Shown: positions 46,545 to 58,035, counted from the first letter of the stretch. The stretch is DNA of 64,000 nt from Deinococcus sp. HSC-46F16 (GCF_024171495.1 NZ_JALJZW010000007.1:76107-140106), one strand, 5' to 3'. Made by a program: numbers and translations. Notes: generated from the sequence alone by a model not told the origin.

Positions 46545-47153
46545 ATGAACGCCCCGGTGACGCCCGCCCCGACCGACGAGTGGTTCCGGCCTGTGCCCCT
46601 CACCGGGCGGCATGTCACGCTGGTGCCGCTGACGGAAGCGCACGCCGCCGACCTCCACGCGGGGGCGGACGAGGGGACCTACGCGCTGCTCTCGCGGGGT
46701 GGGCCGGAACCGCAGACGGTGGAGGGGTGGGCCGAGTACATCACCCGGCTCAACGCCTTGCCCGCCCGCCTGAACTGGGCGGTCTTGATGAACGGACGGG
46801 CCGCAGGCCGCATCAGCTACAGCGAGGTCCGGCCCGCCGACCGCTGGGTCGAGATCGGCACCATGCTGGTCCCCGCCGCGCAGGGCACCGCCGCCAACCC
46901 GGAGGCCAAACTGTTGCTGCTGAGCCGCGCCTTTGGGGAGCTGGGCGCGAACCGCGTGCAGTTCAAGGTGGACGCCCGCAATGCCCGCAGCCTGCGGGCG
47001 ATGGAGAAGCTGGGCGCGGTGCGCGAGGGCACCCTGCGGCAGTACCAGGTGCGTCCCGACGGATTCGCCCGCGACAGCGTGGTCTTCAGCGTGCTGCGCG
47101 GCGAGTGGCCGGAGGTGCGGGCGGGACTGGAGGCGCGGCTGGCCTCGCGGTAA
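46545..47153 (+). CDS. GNAT acetyltransferase (RimJ/RimL type)
   Basis: 202 residues. LTGRHVTLVPLTEAHAADL at the N-terminus, the EIGTMLVPAAQGT acetyl-CoA binding region and ARNARSLRAMEKLGAVREGTLR are typical of RimJ/RimL-like N-acetyltransferases. TACGGT lies at -12 to -7 before the ATG (leaderless). Substrate unknown. Confidence 0.88.
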   Translation: MNAPVTPAPTDEWFRPVPLTGRHVTLVPLTEAHAADLHAGADEGTYALLSRGGPEPQTVEGWAEYITRLNALPARLNWAVLMNGRAAGRISYSEVRPADRWVEIGTMLVPAAQGTAANPEAKLLLLSRAFGELGANRVQFKVDARNARSLRAMEKLGAVREGTLRQYQVRPDGFARDSVVFSVLRGEWPEVRAGLEARLASR

Positions 47154-47179
47154 GGGCCGCCGCCTGGGTACACTGACGC

Positions 47180-47641
47180 ATGCCTGCCCCCCTGCGCGTG
47201 CTCGGCGCGGCCTTCGCCCTGAGTGCCTCCCCCGCCCTGGCCCTGGTGGTCCCCATGAAGGGCTGGACCCCGGTGAACGGCAATGCCAACGTCTGGGCCG
47301 ACACCTCGGGCGCGTGCCTGATCCGCGAGGAACGGCACGGGCAGGCGCTGCCCTCCTTCCGCACCCAGGCGGCGGCGCGGACCTTCGCCGTGCGGCTGCA
47401 GCGCACGCTGGGCGGCCAGAAGACCGTGTCCGAGGTCGTGACGCAGCCCGTAGAACGCGGGGGCACCTGGGGGGTCCTCGCCGCCTACACCCACGAGGCG
47501 AACGGGGTGGCCTACCGCATCAGCCAGCTTTACCTCAGCGACGCGGGCCTGCTGCGGACCGTGACGGGCAGCAGCGCCCAGCACGAGGCCAGCCCCTGCG
47601 TAAACGAGATGCGCGAGTTCCTGCGGCACGGGGCGAAGTAG
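47180..47641 (+). CDS. Exported protein of unknown function
   Basis: 153 residues with a signal peptide (hydrophobic 5-20, cleavage near ASPALA). TACACT ends five bases before the ATG. Two Cys residues (in SGACLIREE and SPCVNEM) could form a disulfide. No family recognised. Confidence 0.75.
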   Translation: MPAPLRVLGAAFALSASPALALVVPMKGWTPVNGNANVWADTSGACLIREERHGQALPSFRTQAAARTFAVRLQRTLGGQKTVSEVVTQPVERGGTWGVLAAYTHEANGVAYRISQLYLSDAGLLRTVTGSSAQHEASPCVNEMREFLRHGAK

Positions 47642-47685
47642 CGGTCAGGGGCGTCCACCCCGCCGGACCCGCTACCCTGCCCCTC

Positions 47686-48279
47686 ATGGCCCGCCGCGTC
47701 AACCCCATTCAGGACCGCGCCCGCCGCGCCGCCCTGGAACGGGCCGCGTATTTTGCGATCTACGAGCGCGGCTACGCGGACGTGACGCTGGCCGACATCG
47801 CCCGGCACGCGGGGGTCAGCAAGGGCACGCTGGCTTACCACTTCGGGAGCCGGGCGGGGCTGCTCGCCGCCGTCATGCGCCGCTTTACCCGCACGGTCAC
47901 GGTCGCCACCCGCCGGGCGCTGCGCCAGGCCCCCTCCCCCGAGGCCAAGCTGCGCTCGTACGTGGACAACCAGTTCTACGGGGTGGAAAACACCCGGCGC
48001 TTCTACACGGTGTCCCTCGACTTTCTGGCCGCCGCCACCCGCGACCCCGAGCTGATGGCGGTGCAGCGCGACTTTCTGCGCGAGACGCTGGCCCTCGACC
48101 TCGAACTCGCGCGACTGGGGGGCGAGGAAGGGGCCGGGGAAAGGGCGCGGCTGCTGCGGGCGCTCGTCGAGGGCCTCAGCGTGCGCTTTCTGGCCGACCC
48201 GGAGCCGGACCTGGGGGCGTACCGGGCTGAGTGCCTGCGGGGGTTGCGGGCGCTGCTGGGCTGGCCTCCGGCTCGCTGA
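47686..48279 (+). CDS. TetR-family transcriptional regulator
   Basis: 197 residues from ATG 47686, fixed by TACCCT at -13 to -8. Helix-turn-helix GYADVTLADIARHAGVSKGTLAYHFGSRAGLL at 28-59. The ligand domain matches BetI/YcdC-like repressors. Its last ~100 bases overlap the convergent binding-protein gene. Target unknown. Confidence 0.9.
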   Translation: MARRVNPIQDRARRAALERAAYFAIYERGYADVTLADIARHAGVSKGTLAYHFGSRAGLLAAVMRRFTRTVTVATRRALRQAPSPEAKLRSYVDNQFYGVENTRRFYTVSLDFLAAATRDPELMAVQRDFLRETLALDLELARLGGEEGAGERARLLRALVEGLSVRFLADPEPDLGAYRAECLRGLRALLGWPPAR

Positions 48280-49003
48280 AGGCCGCGAGCGCCGCCGCGA
48301 TCTGCCGCGCTCCCTCCACCAGCCGGGGACCGGGGCGACCCAACCCACTCTCCGGCACCGCGACCACCGGCACCCCCAGCCCCCGCGCCTCGATCAGCTC
48401 CGGGCGCAGCTTTTTCGCCCCGCACCACGAGCAGACGATCAGGTCGGGCCGCGCCGCCCGCACCTCCTCCAGCGTGAGGGGTGAACTGCGGCCCGCCCGG
48501 TCCCCCAGCGCGTTCACGGCGCCCAGCCCGGCGAGCAGGTCCGTCACCCATGACTCGCGGGTCGCCGCGATGATGGGCCGGGGCCACCACTCCACGAGCA
48601 CGCGGGGAGGCCGGGCGAAGGGTCGGATGAGGCGGGAGAGTTCGTCCCTCAGTGCATCCGCGACCGCCGCGCCCCGCTCCGGGCAGCCGATGGCCGCTGC
48701 GATGGTCCGGATGTCGACCAGAGTATCCCCGACACTCACGGGGTCGAGGACCAGGGTGGGCAGCCCCTCCCGCTCCAGCTCCGCGACCACCCGCTCCATC
48801 CCCGGCACGCTGAGGCTGGCGAGCACGAGGTCGGGCCGCGCCGCCGCGACCGCCCCCACGTCGATGTCGAGGTCGGGGCCGACCCGGACCGCCCCCTCCA
48901 TGCCGGGCGCGTCGCTGTGACTGTCCACGGCGACGACCTGTCCCGCCGCGCCCAGGGCCGCGAGAATGTCCGAGTTGGAGGCGGTCAGGGAGGCGAGGCG
49001 CAC
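48176..49003 (-). CDS. ABC transporter substrate-binding protein (BtuF-like)
   Basis: 275 residues from GTG 49003, chosen because TACCCT lies at -11 to -6 and the class III binding fold begins there (VRLASLTASNSDILAALGA). It contains DIDVGAVAAARPDLVLAS and RPDLIVCSWCGAKK, typical of cobalamin/siderophore-type binding proteins. No signal peptide is visible from this start, which is odd for a periplasmic protein. No permease or ATPase adjoins it. The C-terminus is Pro/Ala-rich and lies antisense to the TetR gene end. Confidence 0.75.
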   Translation of the reverse strand: MRLASLTASNSDILAALGAAGQVVAVDSHSDAPGMEGAVRVGPDLDIDVGAVAAARPDLVLASLSVPGMERVVAELEREGLPTLVLDPVSVGDTLVDIRTIAAAIGCPERGAAVADALRDELSRLIRPFARPPRVLVEWWPRPIIAATRESWVTDLLAGLGAVNALGDRAGRSSPLTLEEVRAARPDLIVCSWCGAKKLRPELIEARGLGVPVVAVPESGLGRPGPRLVEGARQIAAALAAFSEPEASPAAPATPAGTQPGTPPGPAPGRPESAR

Positions 49004-49156
49004 GCCCCAGGGTAGCCCAGGGGAAGCCCCACCCTGCACCTTGAGGTGGCGGGAGGGCCGCGCCCGAAAAGGGTAAAGGCGGCGCGGGTCAACCCTCACC
49101 GCTTTCCCGCTGAGCGCGGGCCAAAGGCCCCTGACCGCATGGTAGGCTGGGGCGTT

Positions 49157-49786
49157 ATGAAGAACACCTTTGCCGTCACCATGACGCTGCTGCTGGCGCT
49201 CACGCTGGGCGGCTCGTATGCCGGGTACCGCATCGCGACCACCCCGCACCACGCCGAGGAGGAGGAAGCCAAGGCGGGCGCCGAGGGCATCGGTGACCCC
49301 ACCACGCAGGACGTGAAGAGCGAGGACGCGCCCTCGCCCAAGAGCGCCGCGACCCAGGGCTCTGACCAGCTCACCCAGCCGCAGGGCGACACCCGCCCCG
49401 AAACGCTGGGCGGCGAGCAGTCCGGCGAGAACGGCGCGGTGGCGGCCCCCGCCGGGCAGCAGAGCGGCGGCACCGAGGAGTCCACTCCCGAGGGCGACGG
49501 CGTAGGCGGCCAGGAAGAGACGAGCGGCGTGCCCTCGCCCACCGCCCCCGAGGGCGGCGACGAGCAGACCGAGGTGGGCCAGACCGGCGCCTCGAACGTC
49601 GAGAAGTCCAGCGCGGCCAACCCCACCATCGAGGATTCGGAAGCCGCCGACATCGCCGACACGCTGGGCGGCGAGAACCGCGACGACAACGAGGCCCCGC
49701 CCCGGCAGCAGACCGGCGGGCAGCAGGGCGAGGGTGGGGGCGCGGACGAGGGCACACCGACCCCCCCGACCGACACCAACGAGTAA
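49157..49786 (+). CDS. Membrane-anchored or secreted, disordered acidic protein
   Basis: 209 residues from ATG 49157. One N-terminal hydrophobic segment (6-27), then an entirely low-complexity Glu/Gly/Thr/Pro/Gln region with no hydrophobic core. Likely a cell-envelope protein with an extended acidic chain. TAGGCT lies nine bases before the start. No family recognised. Confidence 0.7.
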   Translation: MKNTFAVTMTLLLALTLGGSYAGYRIATTPHHAEEEEAKAGAEGIGDPTTQDVKSEDAPSPKSAATQGSDQLTQPQGDTRPETLGGEQSGENGAVAAPAGQQSGGTEESTPEGDGVGGQEETSGVPSPTAPEGGDEQTEVGQTGASNVEKSSAANPTIEDSEAADIADTLGGENRDDNEAPPRQQTGGQQGEGGGADEGTPTPPTDTNE

Positions 49787-49802
49787 CCCATCCCCCGAAG
49801 GT

Positions 49803-49830
49803 GACCCCCGGACCCTGTGCGCCGGGGGTC
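49803..49830 (+). terminator. Terminator after the acidic protein gene
   Basis: GACCCCCGG/CCGGGGGTC stem with a ten-base loop, followed by TTCCC. Confidence 0.7.
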
Positions 49831-49847
49831 TTCCCTATCCTGGCCCC

Positions 49848-50657
49848 ATGCCCGGTGCCCTGCTCTCTTCCCTCCCACTGCCGGACTGGCCCACCGAGCC
49901 CGTCACCCCGGAGGCGCTGCCGGGTGCGGCGGGTCTGCTGCTCCCGCACGACGGTGAGCCGGTGGCCGACGTGCGGGAGAGGCCCGACCGCTGGGCGCTG
50001 CTGGCGCTGGCGTCGGAGGCCCGGCGCCGGGGCGTGCCCACCCTTGCCTGGGGAACGGGCGCGGCGCTCGCGGGGCGGGTGCTGGGGGCACACGTGCGGC
50101 CCGGTGGCCCGGCCGGGGAATGGGCGGGGGCACCGCACGGGGCAGTCGTCCACGCCTGGGAGGGAGAACTGCCCCTCCACTGGACCCACGGTTCCCTGAC
50201 CGCCTGGGCCGGGCCGACCCTCCCGACCGAACATAAGGCGGCGTTTCTGGTGGCGTTGGAGGAAGCTCCTCCCCGCCTCCCGGCGACCCCGTTGGAGGCA
50301 ATCGGCGGCGAGGCGGCGCTGCGGCCCCTGCTGGCCGACTTCTACGCACGGGCACGGGTGGACGAGGTGCTGGGCCCTATCTTCGCCGCGCACGTCACCG
50401 ACTGGGACGCCCACCTGGAGCGCGTGACGGCCTTCTGGGTCACGATGCTGGGGGGCGGTCCAGCGTGGCGGGGGAACCTCAACCATGTCCACGCGGGGCT
50501 GGGCATCCGGGGAGCCCATCTGGAGCGCTGGCTGGCCCTGTTCGGGGAGGCGGCGCGGGCGCACCTGCCGCCCGAAGCGACCGACCTTCTCTTAACCCGC
50601 GCCGGGGCGATGGGGGCGCGGCTGGGGAACCGTCCCCGGCCGGGGCGCGTAGGCTAG
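49848..50657 (+). CDS. Fusion of a degenerate amidotransferase-like domain with a group III truncated hemoglobin
   Basis: 269 residues from ATG 49848; TATCCT lies at -12 to -7. Residues ~25-85 resemble a class I glutamine amidotransferase/C26 fragment (GLLLPHDGEPV, then LALASEARRRGVPTLAWGTGAAL), with GTG where the nucleophile Cys-x-Gly is expected. Residues ~150-265 form a truncated hemoglobin: IGGEAALRPLLADFYARA, AFWVTMLGG, and a candidate proximal His near 215 before HLERWLALF. Probably binds O2 or NO. Confidence 0.75.
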   Translation: MPGALLSSLPLPDWPTEPVTPEALPGAAGLLLPHDGEPVADVRERPDRWALLALASEARRRGVPTLAWGTGAALAGRVLGAHVRPGGPAGEWAGAPHGAVVHAWEGELPLHWTHGSLTAWAGPTLPTEHKAAFLVALEEAPPRLPATPLEAIGGEAALRPLLADFYARARVDEVLGPIFAAHVTDWDAHLERVTAFWVTMLGGGPAWRGNLNHVHAGLGIRGAHLERWLALFGEAARAHLPPEATDLLLTRAGAMGARLGNRPRPGRVG

Positions 50658-50662
50658 GGGGT

Positions 50663-52270
<1,608 letters not shown>

Positions 52271-52289
52271 TCCGCGCCCGAGGTGCGAC

Positions 52290-52706
52290 ATGCACATCAG
52301 CGCCCTGGTGCAGAACAGCGCAGGCCACCATGAGGTCACCCTGCGGACGGAGGGGCACGTTCAGTCCCTGGCCGTCCCGCCCCGGCCCAGCGGCTTCGGC
52401 TCGGCGGTCAATGGCGGCGAGCTGCTGTTTCTCGCCCTGGCGACCTGCTACTGCAACGACGTGTACCGGGAGGCAGCCAGGCGCGGCCTGACAGTGGGTC
52501 GGGTGGAGGTGGAAGTCTCGGGCGACTTCGGGAGCGAGGGTGAACCGGCCCGGAACGTGACCTACCGCGTCCGGGTCACCACGCCGCACGACGAGGCCGA
52601 GGTACGGGAGCTGCTACTACACACCGACCAGGTCGCTGAGATTCAGAACACCCTCCGGGCCGGGGTACCCGTGACGCTGACGGACGTGCAGGTCGAGCCT
52701 AGTTAG
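52290..52706 (+). CDS. OsmC family peroxide/redox protein
   Basis: 138 residues. NGGELLFLALATCYCNDVYREAARRG contains the family Cys pair region (CYC) and the long central helix; VEVSGDF and VTYRVRV strands follow. OsmC/Ohr-like proteins reduce organic hydroperoxides with two Cys. The usual first Cys is not obvious, so the catalytic type is uncertain. Confidence 0.85.
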   Translation: MHISALVQNSAGHHEVTLRTEGHVQSLAVPPRPSGFGSAVNGGELLFLALATCYCNDVYREAARRGLTVGRVEVEVSGDFGSEGEPARNVTYRVRVTTPHDEAEVRELLLHTDQVAEIQNTLRAGVPVTLTDVQVEPS

Positions 52707-52720
52707 TCGGAAGAAGCAGT

Positions 52721-52754
52721 GGGGAGAGGCAGCTTGGAATGGCCGCCTCTCCCC
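52721..52754. terminator. Bidirectional terminator between osmC and pepF genes
   Basis: GGGGAGAGGC/GCCTCTCCCC perfect ten-pair stem between two convergent genes. Confidence 0.8.
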
Positions 52755-52774
52755 TTCCCGTTCCTGGCCGAATG

Positions 52775-54559
52775 TCAGGCCATCGCCGCCTCATACGCCG
52801 CGATCTGCCCGCGAATCACGTTCAGGCTGCCCTCCCAGAAGTCGGGCGCGTGCAGGTCGATGCCAAATCCGGCGGCCAGGGTGCGGGCGTCGGCCAGGCC
52901 GGTGCCCGACAGCAGCTCGTCGTAGCGGCGCTGGAAGTCGGCGGCCTCGCCGCGCTCCTTCGCCGCCTGGTACTGGGCGTACAGGCCCAGGCCGAACAGC
53001 AGCCCGAAGGTGTAGGGGTAGTTGTAAAAGCTGAGGCTGTAGTAGTGCGGCTTGACGGCCCACATGTATGGGTGGGTGCTCGCCAGCGCGTCCCCGTACG
53101 TCTCGCGCTGCGCCCAGGTCATCAGGTCATTGATTTCCTGCGGCGTCAGGTCACGCTGCGCCCGCTTCTCGAACACGGCCCGCTCGAAGAGGAAGCGCGA
53201 GTGGATGTCCACGACGACCTGCGCGTGCCCCAGCAGTTGCGTCTCCAGCACGTAGAGGCGCTCCTCGCCGGTCGCCCGTTCCAGCGCCGCGTTCTGGATG
53301 ATCGTCTCGCAGAAGATGGAGGCGGTCTCGGCCAGCGTCATCGGCGTCTCGCGTTGCAGGGGCGTGCGCGGGGCCTTGAGGAGGTTGTGGTAGCCGTGCC
53401 CCAGCTCGTGCGCGAGGGTGGACACGCTGTCGAGGCTGGGGTCGTGGTTCATCAGAATGCGGCTTTCGTCGCCCTGCCAGCCCATGCAAAAAGCCCCGCC
53501 CCGCTTGCCGTCGCGCGGCCCGGCGTCGATCCAGCGCTCGGCAAAGGCGCGGGCGGCGTAGTCCCCGAGTTTGTCCGAGTAGGAGCGGAACTGCTCTTCC
53601 ACGAAGCGGGTCCCGGCCTCGTAGGTCCACTCGGTCTGCGAGCGGCCCACCGGCGCGAAAAGGTCCCACCAGTCCAACCGTTCCTTGCCCAGCGCCCGCG
53701 CCTTCGCCGCGAAGTAACGCCGGAAGTCGGGAAAGGAGCGCACGACCGCGCCCTGCATGGCCTCCAGCGTCTCTCGGTCGATGCCGTGGGTCAGCAGGCT
53801 GGGGGCCACCGCGTCGGGAAAGCCCCGGCGGGCGGCGAGGGTGCCTTCCTCGCCCTTGACGCCGTTGAGGGCGGCGGCCAGGACGACTTCCGCATTTTCC
53901 CAGACCTTCAGCTCGGCCTCGTAAGCATCGCGGCGCACGCTCTCGTCAGGGTCGGTCGCCAGGGCACGCAGGGCAGTCACGGGCAGCGACTCGCCCCGGA
54001 ATTCGCCGCGAAGCTGGCTGGAGACGTTGCCGTGCAGCTTCGACCAGCCGCCCGCCCCGCTGGGCCGCAACCGAGCGGCGAGATCTTCTTCTTCCGGGGT
54101 CATCTGGTACTGTGCACGCTCCGCACTGCGGCGAATCAGGTGTTCGTGCTCGCGGGCGACCTCCGACGCGGCCAGCAGCGCCTCCACATCCTGCCCGCCC
54201 AGCCACACGGTCAGGCGCGAACGCAGCGGTCCCAGCGGGAGAGTCAGGGTGGTCAGTTCGCCCATCTTCTGCTGCGCGAGGGCGTCACGGCTGTCGGTCG
54301 TCACGAAGGCGGAGATAAAGCCCCGCAGCGCGGTCAGGCGGGTCGAGAGCGCATTCAAGCCCCCCAGCACGGCTTCCAGGCTCTCCGGGGTGGCGGCGGC
54401 GCCCTCCTTGCGGACGCCATAGCGGTCAAAGGTCGCTTCCAGTGCGGCCACCTCGTCCCGCACGGCAGCGAGGTCCGCGCCCAAGCGGGGGTCTTGCAGG
54501 CTCGCGTAGAGGTCGTCGGTACGCCAGCGGGGAAGCTCGCGGGATTCGGTTGTGGTCAT
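52775..54559 (-). CDS. pepF: Oligoendopeptidase F (M3 family)
   Basis: 594 residues; ATG 54559 with TAGCCT at -12 to -7. Zinc motif HELGHG (LAHELGHGYHNLL) with the third ligand Glu downstream (TLAETASIFCE). The N-terminal helical domain and YNYPYTFGLLFGLGLYAQY match M3B enzymes, which cut short peptides in the cytoplasm. Monocistronic and convergent with osmC. Confidence 0.94.
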   Translation of the reverse strand: MTTTESRELPRWRTDDLYASLQDPRLGADLAAVRDEVAALEATFDRYGVRKEGAAATPESLEAVLGGLNALSTRLTALRGFISAFVTTDSRDALAQQKMGELTTLTLPLGPLRSRLTVWLGGQDVEALLAASEVAREHEHLIRRSAERAQYQMTPEEEDLAARLRPSGAGGWSKLHGNVSSQLRGEFRGESLPVTALRALATDPDESVRRDAYEAELKVWENAEVVLAAALNGVKGEEGTLAARRGFPDAVAPSLLTHGIDRETLEAMQGAVVRSFPDFRRYFAAKARALGKERLDWWDLFAPVGRSQTEWTYEAGTRFVEEQFRSYSDKLGDYAARAFAERWIDAGPRDGKRGGAFCMGWQGDESRILMNHDPSLDSVSTLAHELGHGYHNLLKAPRTPLQRETPMTLAETASIFCETIIQNAALERATGEERLYVLETQLLGHAQVVVDIHSRFLFERAVFEKRAQRDLTPQEINDLMTWAQRETYGDALASTHPYMWAVKPHYYSLSFYNYPYTFGLLFGLGLYAQYQAAKERGEAADFQRRYDELLSGTGLADARTLAAGFGIDLHAPDFWEGSLNVIRGQIAAYEAAMA

Positions 54560-54609
54560 GCGGGGAGGCTAGCAGGCGAGGAGCCGGGACCGGGCCTCGG
54601 CCAGATGGC

Positions 54610-55293
54610 TTAGGAAGGCTGCCCCGCCGTCGCTCTCCCGGCCCCCTGTCCCTCCACCAGCGCCAGCACCCGCTCAGCCACATTGACCAAATGATCCCCC
54701 AGGCGCTCCAGGCTGCGGGCCATCCGGTTGGCGGCTAGAGCGATGTCCACGTCGTCGGGGCGCTCATGGAGGCGGGTCAGGCTGGCCCGCAGCATCTGCT
54801 CGTACAGCACGTCCACCTCCTCCTCGTCCAGACGGATGACCTCGCGGGCCGCCGCCGCGTCGCGCTCGGCAAAGGCGTAGGCGAGGCGGTCAAGCATGGT
54901 GGTCAGGAGGCCTACCAGCGGCAGCACGTCTTGCAGGGTGGCCGAGCGGGTGCGCGGAGCCAGCCGCTCCAGGTCGCGGGCTACCCCAAAGGCGTAGTCG
55001 CCCACCCGTTCCAGGTTGGTCAGGCTGCGAAAGACCAGCAAGTGAAAGGCGAGGTCGTCTGGGGTCAGCGGGCGGGCAAAGGCGGCGAGGCAGGCGTCCT
55101 CCAGCTCGCGCTCCAGCGCATTCGTCTCTCGCTCCAGCTCTCCGGCGCGGGCGGTCAGTCCGGCGTACTCGGCACGGCGGGCGGCGTCGCGCACGGCCTC
55201 CAGCTCCTCCAGCGCGAGGCTGAGCATCCGCAGGAAGCGGGGGGTCACGCGGCCCATGCCCATGTCTTCTGCCCTCGCCGCACCGAACGTCAT
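54610..55293 (-). CDS. phoU: Phosphate transport regulator PhoU
   Basis: 227 residues from ATG 55293; a TTG at 55341 would overlap pstB and is less likely. Two three-helix bundles with the PhoU signatures LTNLERVGDYAFGVARD and ANRMARSLERLGDHLVNVAERV. Downregulates Pst uptake and PHO signalling when phosphate is ample. Last gene of the pst operon. Confidence 0.92.
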   Translation of the reverse strand: MTFGAARAEDMGMGRVTPRFLRMLSLALEELEAVRDAARRAEYAGLTARAGELERETNALERELEDACLAAFARPLTPDDLAFHLLVFRSLTNLERVGDYAFGVARDLERLAPRTRSATLQDVLPLVGLLTTMLDRLAYAFAERDAAAAREVIRLDEEEVDVLYEQMLRASLTRLHERPDDVDIALAANRMARSLERLGDHLVNVAERVLALVEGQGAGRATAGQPS

Positions 55294-55333
55294 GACGACA
55301 GTATCGGCCCGCCGGGTGACGGGGGAGTCAAGC

Positions 55334-56095
55334 TCAGCCAAAGCGACCCGTCACGTACGCCTCGGTGCGCTCGTCGCGCGGGCTGGTAAAGACCTGATCG
55401 GTCACGCCATGCTCCACAAGGTCGCCGTTCAGGAAAAAGGAGGTCGTGTCCGAGACGCGGGCCGCCTGGTGCATGTTGTGCGTCACGATCAGGATGGTGG
55501 TGACCTGCTTGAGGCCGGTCATCAGGTCCTCGATGCGGGCCGTACTCGCGGGGTCGAGGGCCGAGGTCGGCTCGTCCATCAGCAGCAGTTCGGGCTCGAC
55601 GGCGAGGGCACGGGCGATGCACAGCCGCTGCTGTTGCCCGCCGGACAGACCCGTCGCCGGGGTCTTGAGGCGGTCCTTCACCTCGTCCCACAGCGCCGCT
55701 CCGCGCAGCGAGCGCTCGGCCACCTCCATCAGTCGGGCACGGTCGCGCACGCCCGTGAGCTTCAGGCCACTCACCACGTTGTCGAACACGCTCATGGTGG
55801 GAAAAGGGTTGGGCTTCTGAAAGACCATCCCGACGCGGCGGCGCATGGCGACGGCGTCCACGCCGGGGGCATACACGTCTTCGCCGTCGAGCACGATGCG
55901 GCCCGTCACGCGGGCACCCGGCGTCAGGTCGTGCATGCGGTTGATCGCCCGCAGAAAGGTGGTCTTGCCGCACCCGGACGGGCCGATCAGGGCATTCACG
56001 GTGCCGCGCTGCACATTGAGGTTCACACCGCGCACGGCCTGCTTGTCGCCGTAATAGATGCTGACGTCTTGGGCGGTAAGGAGGGGGGTCGACAT
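55334..56095 (-). CDS. pstB: Phosphate ABC transporter ATPase PstB
   Basis: 253 residues. Walker [10 protein letters not shown] at 38-46, [12 protein letters not shown]-loop, [15 protein letters not shown] signature, [12 protein letters not shown]alker B, and the His switch in [17 protein letters not shown]. Shine-Dalgarno AAGGAG precedes ATG 56095. Confidence 0.98.
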   Translation of the reverse strand: MSTPLLTAQDVSIYYGDKQAVRGVNLNVQRGTVNALIGPSGCGKTTFLRAINRMHDLTPGARVTGRIVLDGEDVYAPGVDAVAMRRRVGMVFQKPNPFPTMSVFDNVVSGLKLTGVRDRARLMEVAERSLRGAALWDEVKDRLKTPATGLSGGQQQRLCIARALAVEPELLLMDEPTSALDPASTARIEDLMTGLKQVTTILIVTHNMHQAARVSDTTSFFLNGDLVEHGVTDQVFTSPRDERTEAYVTGRFG

Positions 56096-56129
56096 AGGGT
56101 TGGGACTCCTTGGAGATGGGAGGGTGGGC

Positions 56130-56996
56130 TTAGCGCCGCCGACTCGCCCGCCGCGCCAGCAGACTCGTGGCGAAGATGATCAGGATCAGCAGCAGCGCCC
56201 CGGCCTTGGCAAGACGCTGGTTCTCGTCGTAGGCGCTCGTCGCCCCCCGGTAGATTTCCAGCGGCAGGGCGCTCATGGGCTTGGTGGGATCGAGGTTGAC
56301 GAGCGGGTTCCCGAAGGCCGTGAACAGCAGCGGCGCGGCTTCCCCGGCCACCCGCGCCAGGGCCAGCATCACGCCGGTCACGATGCCCCCGGCGGCAGCG
56401 GGCAGCACGATGCGCAGGATGACCAGCCACTGCGGGAGCCCCAGGCTCAGGCCCGCCTCGCGCACGGTGACGGGAACGAGCTTGAGGACTTCCTCGGTCG
56501 TGCGGACCACGATGGGAATCATCAGGAAGCCCAGCGCGATGGCCCCCGCCAGCCCGGAAAAGCCGAACTGGAGGACGATCAGGCCGTAGGCCACCAGGCC
56601 CATCACGATGGCCGGGATGCCCGCCAGCACGTCGCTGAGCATCCGCACGGTGGGCATCAGCCGGTGCCGGGGGTACTCCGCCAGGAAGATGCCGCCCGCG
56701 ACCCCCACCCCGACGCCCAGCACGCTCGCCATCGCCAGCATCTGGAGGCTGCCCAGAATCGCGTTGAGGAGGCCGCCGCCCGTCTCCCCTTCCGGCGCGG
56801 GCGTCCGGGTGAAGAAGTCGAGGTTCATCGCCCCCAGCCCCTCGCGCAGCAGGTAGGCGAAGATCAGGATCAGGGGGGCCACCACGATGAGGGTCGAGAG
56901 GCCGATCAAGCCGCCCATCAGCAGGTTACGGGCGCGGCGGGCCGGGCTGAGGCGGGGCCGGGGGCGGGCGGGGCGGGACGTGGAGCGGACGGTCAT
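56130..56996 (-). CDS. pstA: Phosphate ABC transporter permease PstA
   Basis: 288 residues from ATG 56996, overlapping the pstC stop (ATGA). Six membrane helices; the EAA-like loop near [23 protein letters not shown] contacts PstB. PNPL-type family residues: [16 protein letters not shown] basic Arg/Pro-rich N-terminus precedes the first helix. Confidence 0.96.
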   Translation of the reverse strand: MTVRSTSRPARPRPRLSPARRARNLLMGGLIGLSTLIVVAPLILIFAYLLREGLGAMNLDFFTRTPAPEGETGGGLLNAILGSLQMLAMASVLGVGVGVAGGIFLAEYPRHRLMPTVRMLSDVLAGIPAIVMGLVAYGLIVLQFGFSGLAGAIALGFLMIPIVVRTTEEVLKLVPVTVREAGLSLGLPQWLVILRIVLPAAAGGIVTGVMLALARVAGEAAPLLFTAFGNPLVNLDPTKPMSALPLEIYRGATSAYDENQRLAKAGALLLILIIFATSLLARRASRRR

Positions 56997-58000
56997 TGAA
57001 TCCCCTTGGGGGTCAGCCGCGCGATCACCAGGCGGGCGATGAAGTTCACCAGCACGCTGAGGAGAAAGAGGCCCAGGCCGAGCGCCACAACGCTGGAGCG
57101 GTGCAGCCTCTCCTGCGCGTCGCCGAACTGGTTGGCGATCACGGAAGCCATCGTGCTGGCCCCGCCCCACAGGCTCTTGATGATGTCCTGGCTGTCCCCG
57201 ATCACCATCGCCACCGCCAGTGTTTCGCCCAGCGCCCGGCCCAGCGCCAGGATCACGCCGCCCAGGATGCCCGCGCGGGCGTAGGGCAGGATGGCCCGCG
57301 AGATCACCTCCCACTTCGTCGCGCCCAACGCGTACATCGCTTCCCGCTGATCCTGCGGGACCAGCCGGATCACGTCCCGCGCCACCGACGCCGTGTACGG
57401 CAGGATCATCACCGTCAGGATCAGGATGGCGAGCGCCAGCCCCCGCCCATCGAAGGAGTTGGGCACGAAAAAGCATTGCAGGGTGGTCTGCCCGCTGTTC
57501 CAGAGGTCCTGACAGCGGGTGTAAACGGCGAGGTTCGCCGGATCGGCGAAAAAGCCCTGCTGCCAGCGGCCTAGGATCGGCGCGATCACGAACAAGGCCC
57601 ACAGCCCGTACACCACGCTGGGCACGGCCGCGAGCAGTTCGATCAGGTACCCCACCGGGTTCGCCAGCCATTTTGGGGCGTACTCGGCCACGAACAGGGC
57701 ACTCGCCACCGCCAGCGGCACGCTCAGCACCAGCGCGGCGAGGCTGGTCACCAGCGTGCCGATCACCATCTGGGCCGCTCCGAACTGGCCCGTCACCGGG
57801 TTCCAGGTGCGCTCGGTGTAGAAGCTCAGCCCGAACTCGCGCAGGGCAGGCCACGACTCGCGCCCGAGCTGGTACACGCTCAGGACGAACACCAGCACGA
57901 TCACCGAGGCGAGCGCGAGAATCAGGAGCTGAAAGGTGCGGTCGCTGCGCCCGGACAGGGCGGCGCGGGGGGAGGATCGGGGGCGCAGGGGTTCACTCAT
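56993..58000 (-). CDS. pstC: Phosphate ABC transporter permease PstC
   Basis: 335 residues. Six membrane helices with a larger periplasmic loop around residues 140-200; [19 protein letters not shown] is the EAA-type coupling motif, then [17 protein letters not shown]. Overlaps pstA. Its own upstream PHO-like repeats suggest separate induction. Confidence 0.96.
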   Translation of the reverse strand: MSEPLRPRSSPRAALSGRSDRTFQLLILALASVIVLVFVLSVYQLGRESWPALREFGLSFYTERTWNPVTGQFGAAQMVIGTLVTSLAALVLSVPLAVASALFVAEYAPKWLANPVGYLIELLAAVPSVVYGLWALFVIAPILGRWQQGFFADPANLAVYTRCQDLWNSGQTTLQCFFVPNSFDGRGLALAILILTVMILPYTASVARDVIRLVPQDQREAMYALGATKWEVISRAILPYARAGILGGVILALGRALGETLAVAMVIGDSQDIIKSLWGGASTMASVIANQFGDAQERLHRSSVVALGLGLFLLSVLVNFIARLVIARLTPKGIQ

Positions 58001-58035
58001 GGGATCATGACCTCTGGGAAACAGTTCAGCGCGTG

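Noticed and set aside
48176..49252. Long version of the binding-protein gene starting near 49252
   Set aside because: The extra N-terminus is Arg/His-rich without a signal peptide and runs antisense to the start of the 49157 gene; GTG 49003 with a TACCCT box is a better start.
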